DNA of 64,000 nt from Ectobius pallidus. Its lineage: Eukaryota; Arthropoda; Insecta; Blattodea; Ectobiidae. The notes beneath the pieces were generated by a model. The model was not told the origin of the DNA, made no database searches, and saw only the letters and a program-made list of their open reading frames with translations. Below, in pieces: positions 34,541-46,833 of the stretch (position 1 is the first letter of the stretch; every line of letters begins with the position of its first letter). Location of the stretch: positions 221,844,484-221,908,483 of the forward strand of contig CAXKWD010000001.1 of NCBI GenBank assembly GCA_964059195.1, written 5' to 3'. Position numbers and translations under genes: made by a program.

Positions 34541-34990
34541 TAGGGGGCGGATATCTATGACCTAAAAAATAGGATATATGATTGCATTTATGACCTAAAA
34601 AACATTAAAATATGAACAATAAAATTTAAAATATGACTTTACCACTTACACAATGTGTATATATTTTTAAAGTTTCATTATAATTAATTTTATTAAAATA
34701 TAATGTTAATTATTTAAAATATCTTTAAATTCTCAAAAAGTATCATTATAATGCAAAATTTATAAAATATGATATGAAACTTCAAAATTTCTCTAATATG
34801 CACACAAATATTCCAAAAATGACCTAAATATGCATATTCATACTAAATATGCTACAATAGTTGAAAATTTCCTAAATATGCAGTTATATGCACAATAAAA
34901 GCCAGGATGCTTGGAATCGGGTTTAAATTAGTCGGAAACTGAAGTAATGCAAACGGGAAAAATATGACATGTCATAGAAATCCGCCCCTA
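34541..34990. mobile_element. hAT-like MITE with 8-bp target duplication
   Basis: Ends TAGGGGGCGGATATCTATGA and TCATAGAAATCCGCCCCTA are inverted. Flanks ATGATTAC (34533-34540) and GTGATTAC (34991-34998) match at 7 of 8 bases. The interior is AT-rich with ATGACCTAAA words and no coding. Confidence 0.75.
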
Positions 34991-34999
34991 GTGATTACC

Positions 35000-36140
35000 A
35001 TTAACTTTTAACTTTAAGTTTTAACTACTTTAGAACCAGACTACTGGAAAACAAGAGGTGCCAAAATTTACTAATCGTGCCAAGACCCAGTGAAAATTCC
35101 CTTCAATCTCAAAGTATGTTTTAGTATGGAGAAGTTATTATACTGATATCACTAAATATTACCAATAACATTTTCCTTACTAAAATAATACTTTAAACCT
35201 TCAAATTATATTGCAACCCCACTTATGCAGCTTGTGACTGTACGGAACTGACTTCGTGTTGTGTACATGAACGGAACATAGAGCGAGATGTTACGACGAA
35301 TCTCCCTCACAGTGAGCTCGCGGTCTCTGGTATAGATATATATATATTTATTTATTTATTGTACTAAGAATATTACAGGCTAATGCCCAATTACAATATT
35401 CTCGCTTACAGTAATACACCAGATTCAAAAATTGGGTTTAGTTTCCCACTCTACTGGATTTCAACACGCGATGTTCGGCGTTGGTATGCGGGCTCTGGCT
35501 TGCAGACCAACACTCCCATTGGCTGCCAACGACCTTGCATGCCATTGGTCTGTTCCATACGGTCCTGCAACCTCTAACTTACATAAAGCTAAATAATGCA
35601 AAACACTAACCACATTAGTTAAGTGCGCGAGCGGAGGCGGCAGCCGAAGCGAAGCGCCCTTGCATTTTCGAATAATGTACGATACACTGTTTGTCGGTTT
35701 CGAAAATGTGGCATATTATATCTTCCGGAGATTTGTCTGACCCTTATCATGTTGGCAGTTGATTCCAGCACCACGTGACCCATCGGATTCTTCCCAGCAT
35801 GCACTGCGCTGTCTCAAGCAGCTGATTCTGTATTATTGTGATTCATTTCTGAGCGTCATTTTTGGTTAGTTTTTTGTGAACTTCTTACCGATTTAACCCA
35901 TATTTAAAATATTCTTAGACACAAAATGTGCCTATATATGGATTCTAAAACTTTTGGAGAATAATATTACATGAGATTTCGCCGTTTTTCGTATGTAAAA
36001 CAAAAATTAACGAATCCAGTAGAATGGGAAATTAACCCCCCAAAATTTAAGTGATATTCAATATGCATATGCATTCATGGATCACAGATCATTGTCTGTG
36101 TTAGACGTTACATGATAATATTATAGGAGAAAAATTAATA
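35000..36140. other. Gene-free stretch, possible element with inverted ends
   Basis: Near 35431-35462 (TTTCCCACTCTACTGGATTT) and 36010-36030 (ATCCAGTAGAATGGGAAATT) short inverted matches bracket about 600 bp. Part of this is GC-richer (35455-35580). Small frames here have no recognisable features. 36117-36136 resembles the outer end of the 3491 foldback. Confidence 0.35.
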
Positions 36141-36162
36141 GATGTGATACATTTTCACTCAC

Positions 36163-36252
36163 CGTCAAGCTTTGCTTCTTCTGTAGGCGCTGAAGACTTG
36201 AGAATTCAGGAGAACTGTGGTGACGTTCAAGACGACAGTCTTTTATTTTATA
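36163..36252 (-). promoter_or_regulatory. Extra exon 1 and TATA promoter (copy g)
   Basis: TATAAAA is at 36246-36252 (minus). The leader ends CTTGACG before donor GTGAGTG, so its final ATG has become ACG. It lies upstream of copy f with no exon 2 between, so it is either an alternative distal promoter of gene 4 or an orphan. Confidence 0.6.
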
Positions 36253-36634
36253 CTAAACCAAAGCCACATAGTTCAACATTAAAACAATATTTTAATAGTC
36301 TTGCAGGCTTAGATAAGCACAGTCTTTTATGCAGTTATCAGAAACAAATTGTACTGAACATTTCTTGGTGTATTGTATTAAAACTTAATCATTATAAAAC
36401 AATGAAATATAAAATGTGATTAGATAACAATAAAGACATACGAGAGATTAATAGCATTTTATCAAAATCGTTTCTGACAAGAATACATTGGTAAGAACTA
36501 TGTGGAATTAATAACATGTCTTTATATGTTCTCATCAAATTATTCCCTTCTTCTGGAATGTGCGGCACAACAACTAGTGCACATAAGATTAAATACCTAA
36601 GGCTGAAGATGGTTTTGTCAAACCGAAATGATTA

Positions 36635-37459
36635 TCTCTACATATATAAAAGGCTTTGTCCTGACTGACTGAATGAATGACTGACTGAATGACAGGAATC
36701 AACGTACAGCCTAAACTATAACAGGTAGAGACTTGGAATTTTGACAGTACCTTCGTTTCATAATGTAGGTGCTCACTAAGAAAGGATTTTGAAAAATTCT
36801 GATTCTAAATGCCAAAAATTAAATGTTTTTGAAAATACTTAATCCCTTTTTACATAGAATTATCAATTCCAAATCACAGAATATATTGTTGCCAAATTTT
36901 ATATGATGGGCTTGGAAATAACAATTGAAATGCACTTTTGACAAATAAGAGAAGTTATCAAAATAATTCATGTTATAAATAAATATTACAGAATGAAATC
37001 CACTAAAGTAATGGAATCACATAACTTTCTCTACCCTGGACATAGAGAAAACAAAACGAGGTATGGTAAGGTGTATATTATTATATTATATCGCAGGTTT
37101 TTGGAGAGAAAAGTATGAAAGTGATAATGCTTTATGGTAACATAAGAGTGGGAAATTTCCCGCCTCGATATTACAATTTTATGTTACAGGAATTTCTGTT
37201 TCTTCTTATTTAAACCTCTACCAGGCTTGCTGTGCACTGTACAAGCGATGGGATGCAAAATTCTAGATCCTCTATGAGCCATAAAAAAACTATATCAAGC
37301 GTTTTCTGAGGGAATAGTTTGAGTGTAATAAGTCGTTCTTCCTATTTCAAATTATAAATGCCTATATAAGGACCTAGAATTTAAAATTGAAAATCCTTCA
37401 TAAGTTAATTTCCAATTACAAAATACAAAACCCGGGCGACGCCGGGTCTTTTAAGCTAG
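36635..37459 (+). mobile_element. Helitron-A, full-length non-autonomous copy
   Basis: It starts TCTCTACATATATAAAAGGC after A and ends with hairpin CCCGGGCGACGCCGGG, then TCTTTTAAGCTAG before T (37460). It is 825 bp and non-coding. Confidence 0.8.
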
Positions 37460-37481
37460 TCAACTATAAAAGCAAATAAAA

Positions 37482-37554
37482 TCAGGTAAACCGATGTAAC
37501 AAAGTGCCAGAATGCTTTTATTGAATCAATTATAATTGCAATTATAAAATGCAG

Positions 37555-37588
<34 letters not shown>

Positions 37589-37750
37589 AATCAGATTAAA
37601 ATCGTCCAGCAGAACTACAGATTTGTGATATGACAAACGCACAAAAACAAAAATCCATTTCATATTGGCCGGCTCCGGAATTTGAACCAGGGACCTTCAG
37701 AATACGAGTGCAAGACGTTACCATTTTGGCCACGTCGCTCAGCTTAACGG
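37482..37750 (-). mobile_element. tRNA-derived SINE (minus) with full head
   Basis: The minus-strand head (37745 downwards) has A box GTGGCCAAAATGG and B box GGTTCAAATTCC. The tail is the one found in the composite repeats, ending GTTACATCGGTTTACCTGAT at 37482. A (TA)n run at 37558-37585 lies in the T-rich gap. This solo copy shows the SINE can exist apart from the tandem units. Confidence 0.75.
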
Positions 37751-38060
37751 TCTGGTTTCATAAGCATATGTGAAAAATAGTGTTATTTGTCAAAGCTAAA
37801 TGTATTGCAACTTCAAATTCTTAAAAAAATGTCAACTTTTCACAAAATTCAGTGGCAAAGATCTCCGCTAATTATTTCACAGCAATATACCCTCTGTATA
37901 TATCAATATTCATGTAGTGAGTGTTTGCTAAGTATGATGCCCACTTGAAGGAATGGACGAGGGAGGTGAAGAAATAACAAGTGGATTGTCATTGCTCTGT
38001 GGAGACTTTATTCATCTTGTGGTCTCATTACCAAGATGTCGTTACAGTTGTTCCTTGGTA

Positions 38061-38365
38061 CTAATACAATTGAATTGGCTCAGTTTCTTCTTGGTAATAT
38101 CCGGGAGGCGGATAAACTACATAAAATGACTTAGGTATACAATGACTATGATATATTGGTGCAGTTATTTTGCAAATGAACCCGGGTGGGCAGTGGGAGT
38201 CATCCGTGCAAAAAAAATGAGCTGCAAAAAAACAGTTCAATTACATCATTAGCAAGAAATCTATAGATTGTGACCAACTGTTAAGAAAATTACGAACTTA
38301 CACGCACGACAGAAGCCAGTGGCCATGCTGGCCACCAAAACAAAGAGCAGTAGTGCCAACTTCAT
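38061..38365 (-). CDS. Array gene 5: secreted Cys-rich peptide (74 aa)
   Basis: Exon 2 is 38365-38302 (signal MKLALLLFVLVASMATGFC) and exon 3 is 38221-38061, with an 80 bp phase-1 intron. The core is CTDDSHC, CPPGFIC, then Cys after 10 residues. The tail is long and rich in Tyr/Pro (VVYPPPGYYQ) and ends EPIQLY, TAG. AATAAA is at 38007-38012. The acceptor tract is all T (CTGTTTTTTTGCAG). It is most similar to gene 6 in core and tail. It lies between two oppositely oriented Helitron-A copies, one of them in intron 1. Confidence 0.8.
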
Positions 38366-38932
38366 CTGCAATAACAGTAATACAATGTGTATTATTATCA
38401 CAACCCTGGAAATACCCAAACCGCGATCTCAATAGCTATTAGTTATTTGTGGAAACCCTGGAATTAACTATAACTATTTTCAGTTATATTCTTTCAAGGA
38501 GAATTTGTCTTCGGTATGGATGGAAGACATCACCTGGAAACCCGCGGACGTACCCAGTCCTGATACAAAACACATTCATGGAAACTCCTATCCCCCTCGC
38601 TATAGTTGTTCGCTCATTTTCAATCCAGCGAGGATACATCTCGCTCTGATGCTTGGAATAATATAAGTTGACCAGATATTGGTTTTTACAAACGAAGGGA
38701 AAAAAAGCTAAAATGTACAATATTTTTCTTGACACAATGCATTCACCAATATTAAGGTGCATTTTAAATAAGTGACGCATAAAATATTATTTTAAAAGAA
38801 TTCATAATTGTTTGGCATTGAGAATTATATTACTGAATACTGTCTATAACAATGGATATAGAAATTAATATTTCAAAATTATTACCCAGTCCTCAGGTTT
38901 AAATATATTTTGCGATTCTTCTATATTAATGA

Positions 38933-39775
38933 CTAGCTTAAAAGACCCGGCGTCGCCCGGGTTTTGTATTTTGTAATTGGAAATTAACTTATGAATGATT
39001 TTCAATTTTAAATTCTAGGTCCTTATATAGGCATTTATAATTTGAAATAGGAAGAACGACTTATTACACTCAAACTATTCCCTCAGAAAACGCTTGATAT
39101 AGTTTTTTATGGCTCATAGAGGATCTAGAATTTTGCATCCCATCGCTTGTACAGTGCACAGCAAGCCTGGTAGAGGTTTAAATAAGAAGAAACAGAAATT
39201 CCTGTAACATAAAATTGTAATATCGAGGCGGGAAATTTCCCACTCTTATGTTACCATAAAGCATTATCACTTTCATACTTTTCTCTCCAAAAACCTGCGA
39301 TATAATATAATAATATACACATTACCATACCCCGTTTTGTTTTCTCAATGTCCAGGGTAGAGAAAGTTATGTGATTCCATTATTTTAGTGGATTTCATTC
39401 TGTAATATTTATTTATAACATGAATTATTTTGATAAATTCCCTTATTTGTCAAAAGTGAATTTCATTTGTTTTTCCAAGCCCAACTGATACCACTGGTTA
39501 ACAATACGTTCTGTGAATTTGTTTTGATAATTCTATGTAAAAATGGATTAAGTATTTTCAAAAACATTAAATTTTTGGCATTTAGAATCAGAATTTTTCA
39601 AAATCCTTTCTTAGTGAGCACCTACATTATGAAGCGAAGGTACTGTCAAAATTCCAAGTCTCTACCTGTTATAGTTTAGGCTGTACGTTGATTCCTGTCA
39701 TTCATTCAGTCAGTCAGTCAGTCAATCAATCATTCAGTCAGTCAGTCAGGACAAAGCCTTTTATATAGATAGAGA
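38933..39775 (-). mobile_element. Helitron-A, full-length copy (minus)
   Basis: The reverse complement starts TCTCTATCTATATAAAAGGC and ends with hairpin CCCGGGCGACGCCGGG and CTAG before T. It lies in intron 1 of gene 5 and pairs with 36635-37459 as an inverted repeat over about 820 bp. Confidence 0.8.
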
Positions 39776-39899
39776 TTACTGACGGATCCTATTCCTAAAT
39801 ATATTTTCAAGTACAGTTCTGTATTTTACAAACGAAACCATTATATAAATGGAATATATTATATTAAGTTTTTAATAACTATGATAAATTATCTCTCAC

Positions 39900-39990
39900 C
39901 ATCAAGCTTTGCTTCTTCTGTAGGCGCTGAAGACTTGAGAATTCAGGAGAATTGTGGTTAGGTTCAAGACAACAGTCTTTTATTTTATTC
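39900..39990 (-). promoter_or_regulatory. Exon 1 of gene 5 (copy h), weak TATA
   Basis: The leader and donor (CTTGATG, GTGAGAG; last exon base 39900) are kept. The TATA position reads GAATAAAATAAAAG instead of TATAAA(T/A), so this promoter may be weaker. Confidence 0.65.
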
Positions 39991-40506
39991 AAAACCAAAG
40001 CCACATAGTTCACAATAAAACAAAAGTATTTTAATGTTCTTGGTGGCTTAGATAGTCACAACCTTTTACGGAATTATAAAAAAAAAAACAAATTAAACTG
40101 AACATTTATTGGTGTATTGTATTGCAACTTAATGATTATAAAAACAATGGAACAAAAATAATTAGATAACAATAAAGACATACTAGAGATTAATAGCATT
40201 TTATGAAAATCGTTTCTGACAAGAATATATTGGTAAGAACTATGTGAAATAAATAAGAATTCTTACATATCTTTTACCTTCTCATCTATTATTCACTTCT
40301 TCTGGAATGTTTTTAATTTTAGTGAAATAGTGCAGGCTATATATTTTCACAGTAATTTGATCTGTTACTAATCTTCCTTTTCTACAAACCCCAAAAAATT
40401 CTATGAGTGATTGGCCTATGCATAAAATAGCAGTAGATAGTTTTACTGCCTACTAAGTTTTGTCTGTATAAAAACCTTAGGAAATGCTTTTCCGATCAAG
40501 GGAAAT

Positions 40507-40529
40507 TACCTTCCATTCGCAGAAAACTC

Positions 40530-40602
<73 letters not shown>

Positions 40603-40622
40603 TTAGTAATAATAATAATACG
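40507..40622. repeat. (AAT)n microsatellite
   Basis: A long AAT run. The flank to its left (CATTCGCAGAAAACTCAATAA) resembles the LINE end before 30886, so this may also be a LINE tail. Confidence 0.9.
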
Positions 40623-41100
40623 AAAATACGAAAATAATATGAAAATTCAGGAAAAAACCTGGGGTTATTTTAAAAGCATTAGGCCTATTACAATAAAAAT
40701 GCATCTGATAAACTGAAAGTTACATATAATTTTCCAATCTCATTCTTTTTTTCTCTTTCTTTTTCACTCTGCTCTCTTTTGGACTTGCACCCTAGCAAAA
40801 GCAACTTTACTCATTCGGGTGAATTTCTGAATATTATACTTAGGCCTATAGTATATTTTGTAACAAACATTTTCAATTTTCAATTTTTGTATTTAAAATT
40901 TTGTGTTTGAAATTTAAATTATTGCTTTTGTATCTTTGGTATGTCTTAATAAATAAATAAATAATAAATAAAAAACTAATACATTAAACTTGACGAAATG
41001 TCATTAATATGTAAAGGTAAATAGTAAGGAAAACAAAAGAAAATTTAAAACTGGTTAAAAAGTCATAACTTTCAAATTCAGTTCTAATGTAATATTTATG
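40623..41100. other. AT-rich spacer before gene 6 3' flank
   Basis: No gene is visible. It has short AAATAAATAAAT runs near 40955-40980 and T-rich sequence, then merges into the conserved array 3' flank block from about 41125. Confidence 0.4.
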
Positions 41101-41349
41101 AGTTAGTCGCTCAATAATATCGACGCCAGAGGGCTTAGTATTGCAAAGCCTGCATAACATCATGAAGGATCTGGAAGAGCACAATTCCCCAGGGAGTGAG
41201 TATCAAGTGTTTGCTAAGTATGATGTCCACTTGAAGGAATGGACTAAGGTGGTGAATAAATGATAACGAGTGGATTGTCATTGCTCTGTGGAGACTTTAT
41301 TCATATTGTGTTCTCAATACAAATGTGGCGGCTCAGTTGCTCCTTCGTA

Positions 41350-41647
41350 CTAATACCATTGTGTAGGCTCAGGAGGTCCTTGGTAGTGTCTGGGAGGTGG
41401 ATAATGTCGATAAGTTTTCTTACGGACACAATACCCACCAAATAATGGTTCAGTAATTTTGCAGAAGAACCCGGGTGGGCAGTGAGTGTCATTCGTACAT
41501 TTAAGAGCTGCAAGAAAATAGTCCCATTACATCATAGCAAGAAATCTACAGATTGTGACCAACCGTTAAGAAAATTACAAACTTACGCTCACTAAAGCCA
41601 GTAGCCATGCAGGTGATCAAAGCAAAGAGCAGTAGTACCAACTTCAT
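41350..41647 (-). CDS. Array gene 6: secreted Cys-rich peptide (72 aa)
   Basis: Exon 2 is 41647-41587 (61 nt, MKLVLLLFALITCMATGFSE; the usual Cys after ATGF is Ser) and exon 3 is 41507-41350, with a 79 bp phase-1 intron. The core is CTNDTHC, CPPGFFC, then Cys after 10 residues. The tail is basic and Tyr/Pro-rich (RHYPPPRHYQ) and ends EPTQWY, TAG. AATAAA is at 41296-41301. The four Cys of the core are the only ones in the predicted mature part, which suggests two disulfides. Exon 1 is at 44065. Confidence 0.8.
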
Positions 41648-41740
41648 CTGCAATAACAGTAATACAATGTGTATTATTATCACGTGATTGGAAATACCCA
41701 AACCGCGAACACAATAGCTTATACCCTGGAATCACAGAGA

Positions 41741-42120
41741 ATCAACGTAGAGCCTAAACTATAATAGGCAGAGACTTGAAACTTTGACAGTACCTTAGTT
41801 TCATAATGTAAATGCACACTAAGAAACGATTTTTTGAAAGTTTAGATTTTAAATGCCAAAAGTCAAATGTTTCCTAGGATACCTAATACCTTTTTACACA
41901 GAATTATCAAATTCAAATCAAATTCCTTGTGCAGTTCTCATGAAAACAGTGTATTGTTGGCAGTGGTCACAAGTAGCTTTGGAAGTGAAACGGGACTTCG
42001 ACAATTTAGAGAAGCTATAAATAAAATTAATTGGTGTAAATAAATAATGAAATCCACGAAAATAATGCACAATGTGTTGTCACATAACTTTCTCTGCCCT
42101 GAACATAGGCCTAGAGAATA
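41741..42120 (+). mobile_element. Helitron-A fragment
   Basis: It matches Helitron-A from GAATCAACGTAGAGCCTAAA through the TAACTTTCTCT.CCCTG region, then similarity stops. It has neither end. It lies in intron 1 of gene 6. Confidence 0.6.
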
Positions 42121-42479
42121 CCATTTTCTAATTTCACATTTTGATGTAGAATAAGAGTTCGTATTGCAGGGACAGCATTTTCAGTTGTTTCAATCTGAGT
42201 TTGTGCCAACGAATAGGCCATATCAGAAGTCGGTAAAAAGTTCTATCCACTGATATGTTTTTCATAGCTGTAGGCTTTGTATTTTCAGTTGAGAAATATG
42301 AATGTTTATCATAGGCCCTAAGCATGTAAAAGGAGACAAAATATAAACAATCTTATTTATTTTTATTCTTATTTTTGCCTAAAACTATAATATGTATGTT
42401 TTCTTTTTATATAATGTTCAAAATATAATTTTAGTATAACTAAATAAATAAATAACTAAATAAATAAAAAATAAATAAA

Positions 42480-42825
42480 TAAATAAAAAAAAACTGAACT
42501 GACCCCGAACACGAGCTATGCTCATGCGGGGTAAATAATGCTCTTTTGTAATTGTAATAATTTTGTTTATATTATTTATATTTGTATTTGTAATAATTTT
42601 GTATTAATTTGTATTTTCTAATTTGTAATTTGTAATTTGTAATTTTCATGGTAAATAATAAATAAATAATAAAAATAAAATAGAATGCAACATTTACGTA
42701 AAAACGATGTCAGTGTTAATAAATGTGTTTTAATTATTTTTCTGTTAAATAAGTAATTTAACAAAACATCTGCCAGTTGAGTAAACAATCGCGGGCGAAG
42801 CCGCGGGCATCTGCTGTTATTCCAT
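42480..42825 (+). other. Simple AT-rich sequence with a GC hairpin
   Basis: TTTGTATTTGTAAT-type simple sequence ends in CGCGGGCGAAGCCGCGGGC (about 42790-42808). This is the same palindrome that closes Helitron-B, here followed by ATCTGCTGT instead of a clear CTAG. It may be a third Helitron type, end only. Confidence 0.4.
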
Positions 42826-43385
42826 AAAGAATAATTTCTTTTAGGTGGGGATCGAAGATACGATGACGAAAACATCACTTGGCAGCCTTCGGACGTACCC
42901 AGTACTGGTACAAAACACATTCTTTGTAATAGGTATCACCTCGCTACAGTTATTCACACTTTTTCAATCCAATGAGGGTGCATCTGACTCTGCTGCTTGT
43001 TATAATGAAAGTTGACCAAATATTAAAGGTTTTGCAAATGAAGAAAACACACTCAAATTTTAACATTCTTTTTTTGAGACTATGCATACACTAAGATTAA
43101 GGTGTAATTTAAATAAATAATGCATAATTAATTGCTAAAAAATTTCATATTCGTTAGGTGTAAATAATCCTATTACTGAATACTGTATAAGTTAGCCTAT
43201 ATTTTGGAAATATAAATGTACCAATCCTAAGGTTTAAATAGTTTTTGGAATCTTACTTTGTTAAAGATATACTATAGTCAGATAATTAATCTTACATCAT
43301 GTCACATATTTAATGATTAATAAATATAGTTTATTATTATTTTGAAATTGTTTATTTTAATTTATTATAACTAATTATTTTTTTG

Positions 43386-43782
43386 TCGGCCGCGGTGGTC
43401 TAGAGGTAGCGTGCCCCCCTCTAGATCCGCAGGGCGCGGGATCAAACCCGGCCGCGGTCGATGGATTTTTCAGGACGTCAAAATCCTGGGCACGGAGTCC
43501 TCCGGGAGGGACTTTAAGCTGGGGGTCCCGTGTCGTAGATTTACGGCACGTGAAAGAACTCCAAGCCTAAATTAGAGCCTCTGGACAAAATGTCTCGGCC
43601 CTTTCACGTCCAAGAAATACTTAGTTTCCGGAGGGGGATTGCGAGGCGATGGGCTTACCACCTGTCCCTCTACCCTCTCTCGGAAAATAAGCATATCAAA
43701 ATTAGTATAGGTAATGAAACCTCCACTTGGAGGCCCCTTCGCCCCACCTGGGGATTATAGGGTACCAGATACAGATACAGAA
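43386..43782 (+). mobile_element. tRNA-derived SINE with ACAGAT tail
   Basis: The head has GCGGTGGTCTAGAGGTAGCG and a B-box-like GGGATCAAACCC. The body of about 300 bp ends in ACAGATACAGA repeats. It lies in intron 1 of gene 6. Confidence 0.7.
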
Positions 43783-44064
43783 TTATTGTTTTGCCTTTTT
43801 CGTTTAGTTTTCCGATGTTAAAAATATATTTTTTATGTCTGTGGAAATGAATTAAGGTCAATATATGCCCACTTAAATTATTATTTATCACATGGAGATA
43901 TTTTTATGGTCCTACATATCACTGAATGTGAATATATCACTTTTTTATTCAAATGTAGATATTTAGGTCCACTCTACTGAAGTACAGTTCTCTACTTTCG
44001 CTAAACAACTCTTTTATAAATGGAAAGTATTAAGTTTAAATAACTGAGATAAATTCTTTCTCAC

Positions 44065-44154
44065 CATCAAGCTTTGCTTCTTCTGTAGGCGCTGAAGGCT
44101 TGAGAAATCAGGGGAACTGTGGTGACGTTCAAGACGACAGACTGCTGTTTTATA
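44065..44154 (-). promoter_or_regulatory. Exon 1 and TATA promoter of gene 6 (copy i)
   Basis: TATAAAA is at 44148-44154 (minus). The leader ends CTTGATG before GTGAGAAAG (last exon base 44065). Confidence 0.7.
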
Positions 44155-44334
44155 CAAATCCAAAGCCACATAGTTCATTATTAAAACAATATTTTAATAG
44201 TCTTGGAGGCTTAGATAAGCACAACCTTTTACGGAATTATCAAAAACAAATTAAACTGAAAAATTAATGGAGTGTATTGTAATGGAATATAAAATGTGAT
44301 TAGATTATGAAAAAGTCATAACTGGACGCTTAAT

Positions 44335-45185
44335 AGCTATTTATGTATCAAGTACGCAAAATAACGTTTTAGCGGACGAATCTAGTATAGCAGCCGAGGC
44401 GAAAGCCGAGGCTGAAATACTGGATGAGTCCGCTAAAGTTTTTGCGTACGTGGTGCATACAATATTTTTTAGTAATAGCTCTCTAAATTATATGAAATGA
44501 AACAAAATACCGTATATAATTAATTGTAATGAAAGGTAGTCTACCATATTCTCACGGCCCTCTCAAACGCAAGACAACAATGAACCGTACGAAATGCGGT
44601 AGGCTATGAATGCGTTATATGAGTCGCTGATTTGTAAACAATAATAAATACGAACTAGTATTTATGAAAAGCTTGTGAAAATATGTATTATAATCCCGAG
44701 GAAATTTCACTCCAAGTCAAAAACATTGAATTGGAGCTGGTGCCAGCAACATCACGGCAGAAGGAATAGGGAATATATTGCAATTAAATGCTGGTGCATC
44801 CATGTAAGCTATGTGAACGAAGATGTGAAAAGTTGTTGGCTTATATTTGTTGTCGTGTGATGAAGTGGGCTACCGTGTTTTGCGAAAAATCCTGGTAAAG
44901 TTTCTGATTTTCATAAAGAAACGTGTTGGCTTAAATTTGTTTGTTTTATGAGCAATTATATGCGTAAATCCATGTTAAAGTTGGTGTGACTGGTCAATGC
45001 CATCTGGGTTTTGTTTATAGATTGCCATGACGACTTTAAAGGACAAGGCCGCTAAAACTGCATTTTGAATGCAATTTGAATGCACTTTTATGCAATTTTA
45101 GCGGCCTTGTCCTTTAAAATGCAATTTTTCGGCTTGTTACCAGTCCGTTAAACAGCTGTTTTAGAGAGCGTGTACTAAAAAATAT
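44335..45185. mobile_element. Hairpin element Y, copy 1
   Basis: It is inserted in the array upstream flank, which resumes as AATATTTTATCAACATCG at 45181. It contains a near-perfect hairpin at 44352-44449 (GTACGCAAAA..TTTGCGTAC outside, CAGCCGAGGC-GAAA-GCCGAGGCTG inside). A second palindrome at 45035-45117 has GGACAAGGCCGCTAAAA arms. A relative is 47640-48180. No coding. Confidence 0.6.
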
Positions 45186-45359
45186 TTTATCAACATCGTT
45201 TATGAGAAAAATGCATTGATAAGAACTTTGTGTGGAATATTGAGAATGTTTACAACTCTTTAATTTAGCTCCGCATATTTTCATCTAAATTATTACACTT
45301 CTTCTGGAATGGGCATGTAAGTCTGTCCGCAGCAGAGAATACTATAATAAAAAAAATGG

Positions 45360-45440
45360 ATCCCTATAAATTAAGGGCCATGGAGGTCCTCGGATTTCTC
45401 TAGGCTAAGGCTCCCAGATTTTGTGACATTCGACTGGTGA
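45360..45440 (+). mobile_element. SINE fragment
   Basis: It matches part of the body of the 20133-20426 SINE (GGATCCCTATA..CATGGAGG, TCCCAGATTTTG) in the opposite orientation. Very truncated. Confidence 0.45.
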
Positions 45441-45545
45441 AATTCAACCAACCTTGTATAGAAATGTTTAGAGTGTTTTTAAATTTAAAATCATGAAATT
45501 AGATATACGTGACCCCTTTTGTTCCCCTGACGCGTCACCATTGTA

Positions 45546-46213
45546 CGAGGGCTATTTTTTTTCCAACTTCCGACGGGACATAAAATGAAAATCAAAACTG
45601 TTTTATACGGAACATTTACGTACACCTTCTAGCTACTTCTCTACATAGTTTCGCTCCGATTGAGACATTTTTCGAAGCGTCGTACCAACATTACTATACC
45701 CTCTCCACAGAAGCTGCCGCCAGCGTATTGAGTAGGGTCCTCAAGGCATTTTGAAGTGTTTTGAAGTTCTTCGTTGGTGTGGAAGCTCTGTCCTCCCAGA
45801 TTTTTCTTCAGCTGCCAAAAAAGGTGAAAGTCACGGGAAAGAGTTTTTGAAATCCATCGTGACAGGGGGTGAAACTTGGATTCGTTAGGACAATCCAGAA
45901 TCAAAAGAACAATCCAAACAATGGATGCACAACATTTCCCGAACAAACCCAAGATCAGGCTTTCACACCAACGAAGAATTTTAAAACACTTCAAAATGCC
46001 GTGAAGACCCTTCTCAAATGCTGGCGGCAAGCTTCTATGAAGAGGGTATTTGAAAGTTGGTACCACGCTACGATAAATGTCTCAATAGGAGCGAAACTAC
46101 AGTAGAAAAGTAGCTAGAAGGTGCACCTAAATGTTCCAAATAAAACAGTTTTGATTTTCACTGTGGTTTTCATTTTATGCCCCAACGGAGGTTGAAAGAA
46201 AAAATAGATCTCG
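45546..46213. mobile_element. Mariner foldback with TA target site
   Basis: Ends CGAGGGCTATTTTTTTTCCA and the matching right end ..TAGATCTCG lie between TA (45544-45) and TA (46214-15). Arms of about 250 bp are inverted. Both arms encode the same transposase C-terminal region, on minus in the left arm and on plus in the right arm (TNEELQNTSKCLEDPTQYAG on minus, PTKNFKTLQNAVKTLLKC on plus). The 141-codon minus frame runs across the loop and is an artefact of this layout, not an intact gene. Confidence 0.75.
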
Positions 46214-46833
46214 TACAAAACACATATCATATCTAAATATTGCAAGATTAGAGACCTCTAGTGAAAATTATTAAACAATGAAACCGCTAGGGATATTTTG
46301 TTGGCTTGCACCATCGAAATGTACCAAAGGAACTTATGGAGCAAACTTAATTAAATCTACAGCCGCTTTCAAGATGTGGGAGCATACTTACACCTTCTAC
46401 ACCACGGCTTCATAACAGTGAACAAAGACGTCACATCTATTTGCACTACCTGAACTTTTATTGATGAATTCATAAGCAAGTATTACTGAATACAGTCTCT
46501 TCCTTAACAATTATAAACATAAGAGTAGATATTATTATGCATTACAAGTTGACAATAGTCAAGTATGATGGCGGGTGGACGAAATCACTTCTGATAGCTG
46601 CAAGGTATAAAACCAGAGGGCTGAGTATTGCAAAGCCTTCATAACATCATGAAGGATCTGGAAGAGCACAATTCCCCAGGGAGTAAGTATCAAGTGTTTG
46701 GTAAGTATGATGTCCACTTGAAGGAATGAACTAGGGTGGAGAAGAAATAACAAATGGATTGTCATTGCTCTGTGGAGACTTTATTCATCTTGTGGTCTCA
46801 ATACAAATATGGCTGCTCAGTTACTCCTTGGTA

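Noticed and set aside
45641..46066. A 141-residue protein
   Set aside because: It reads across both inverted arms and the loop of a mariner foldback, joining a C-terminal code to its own antisense.
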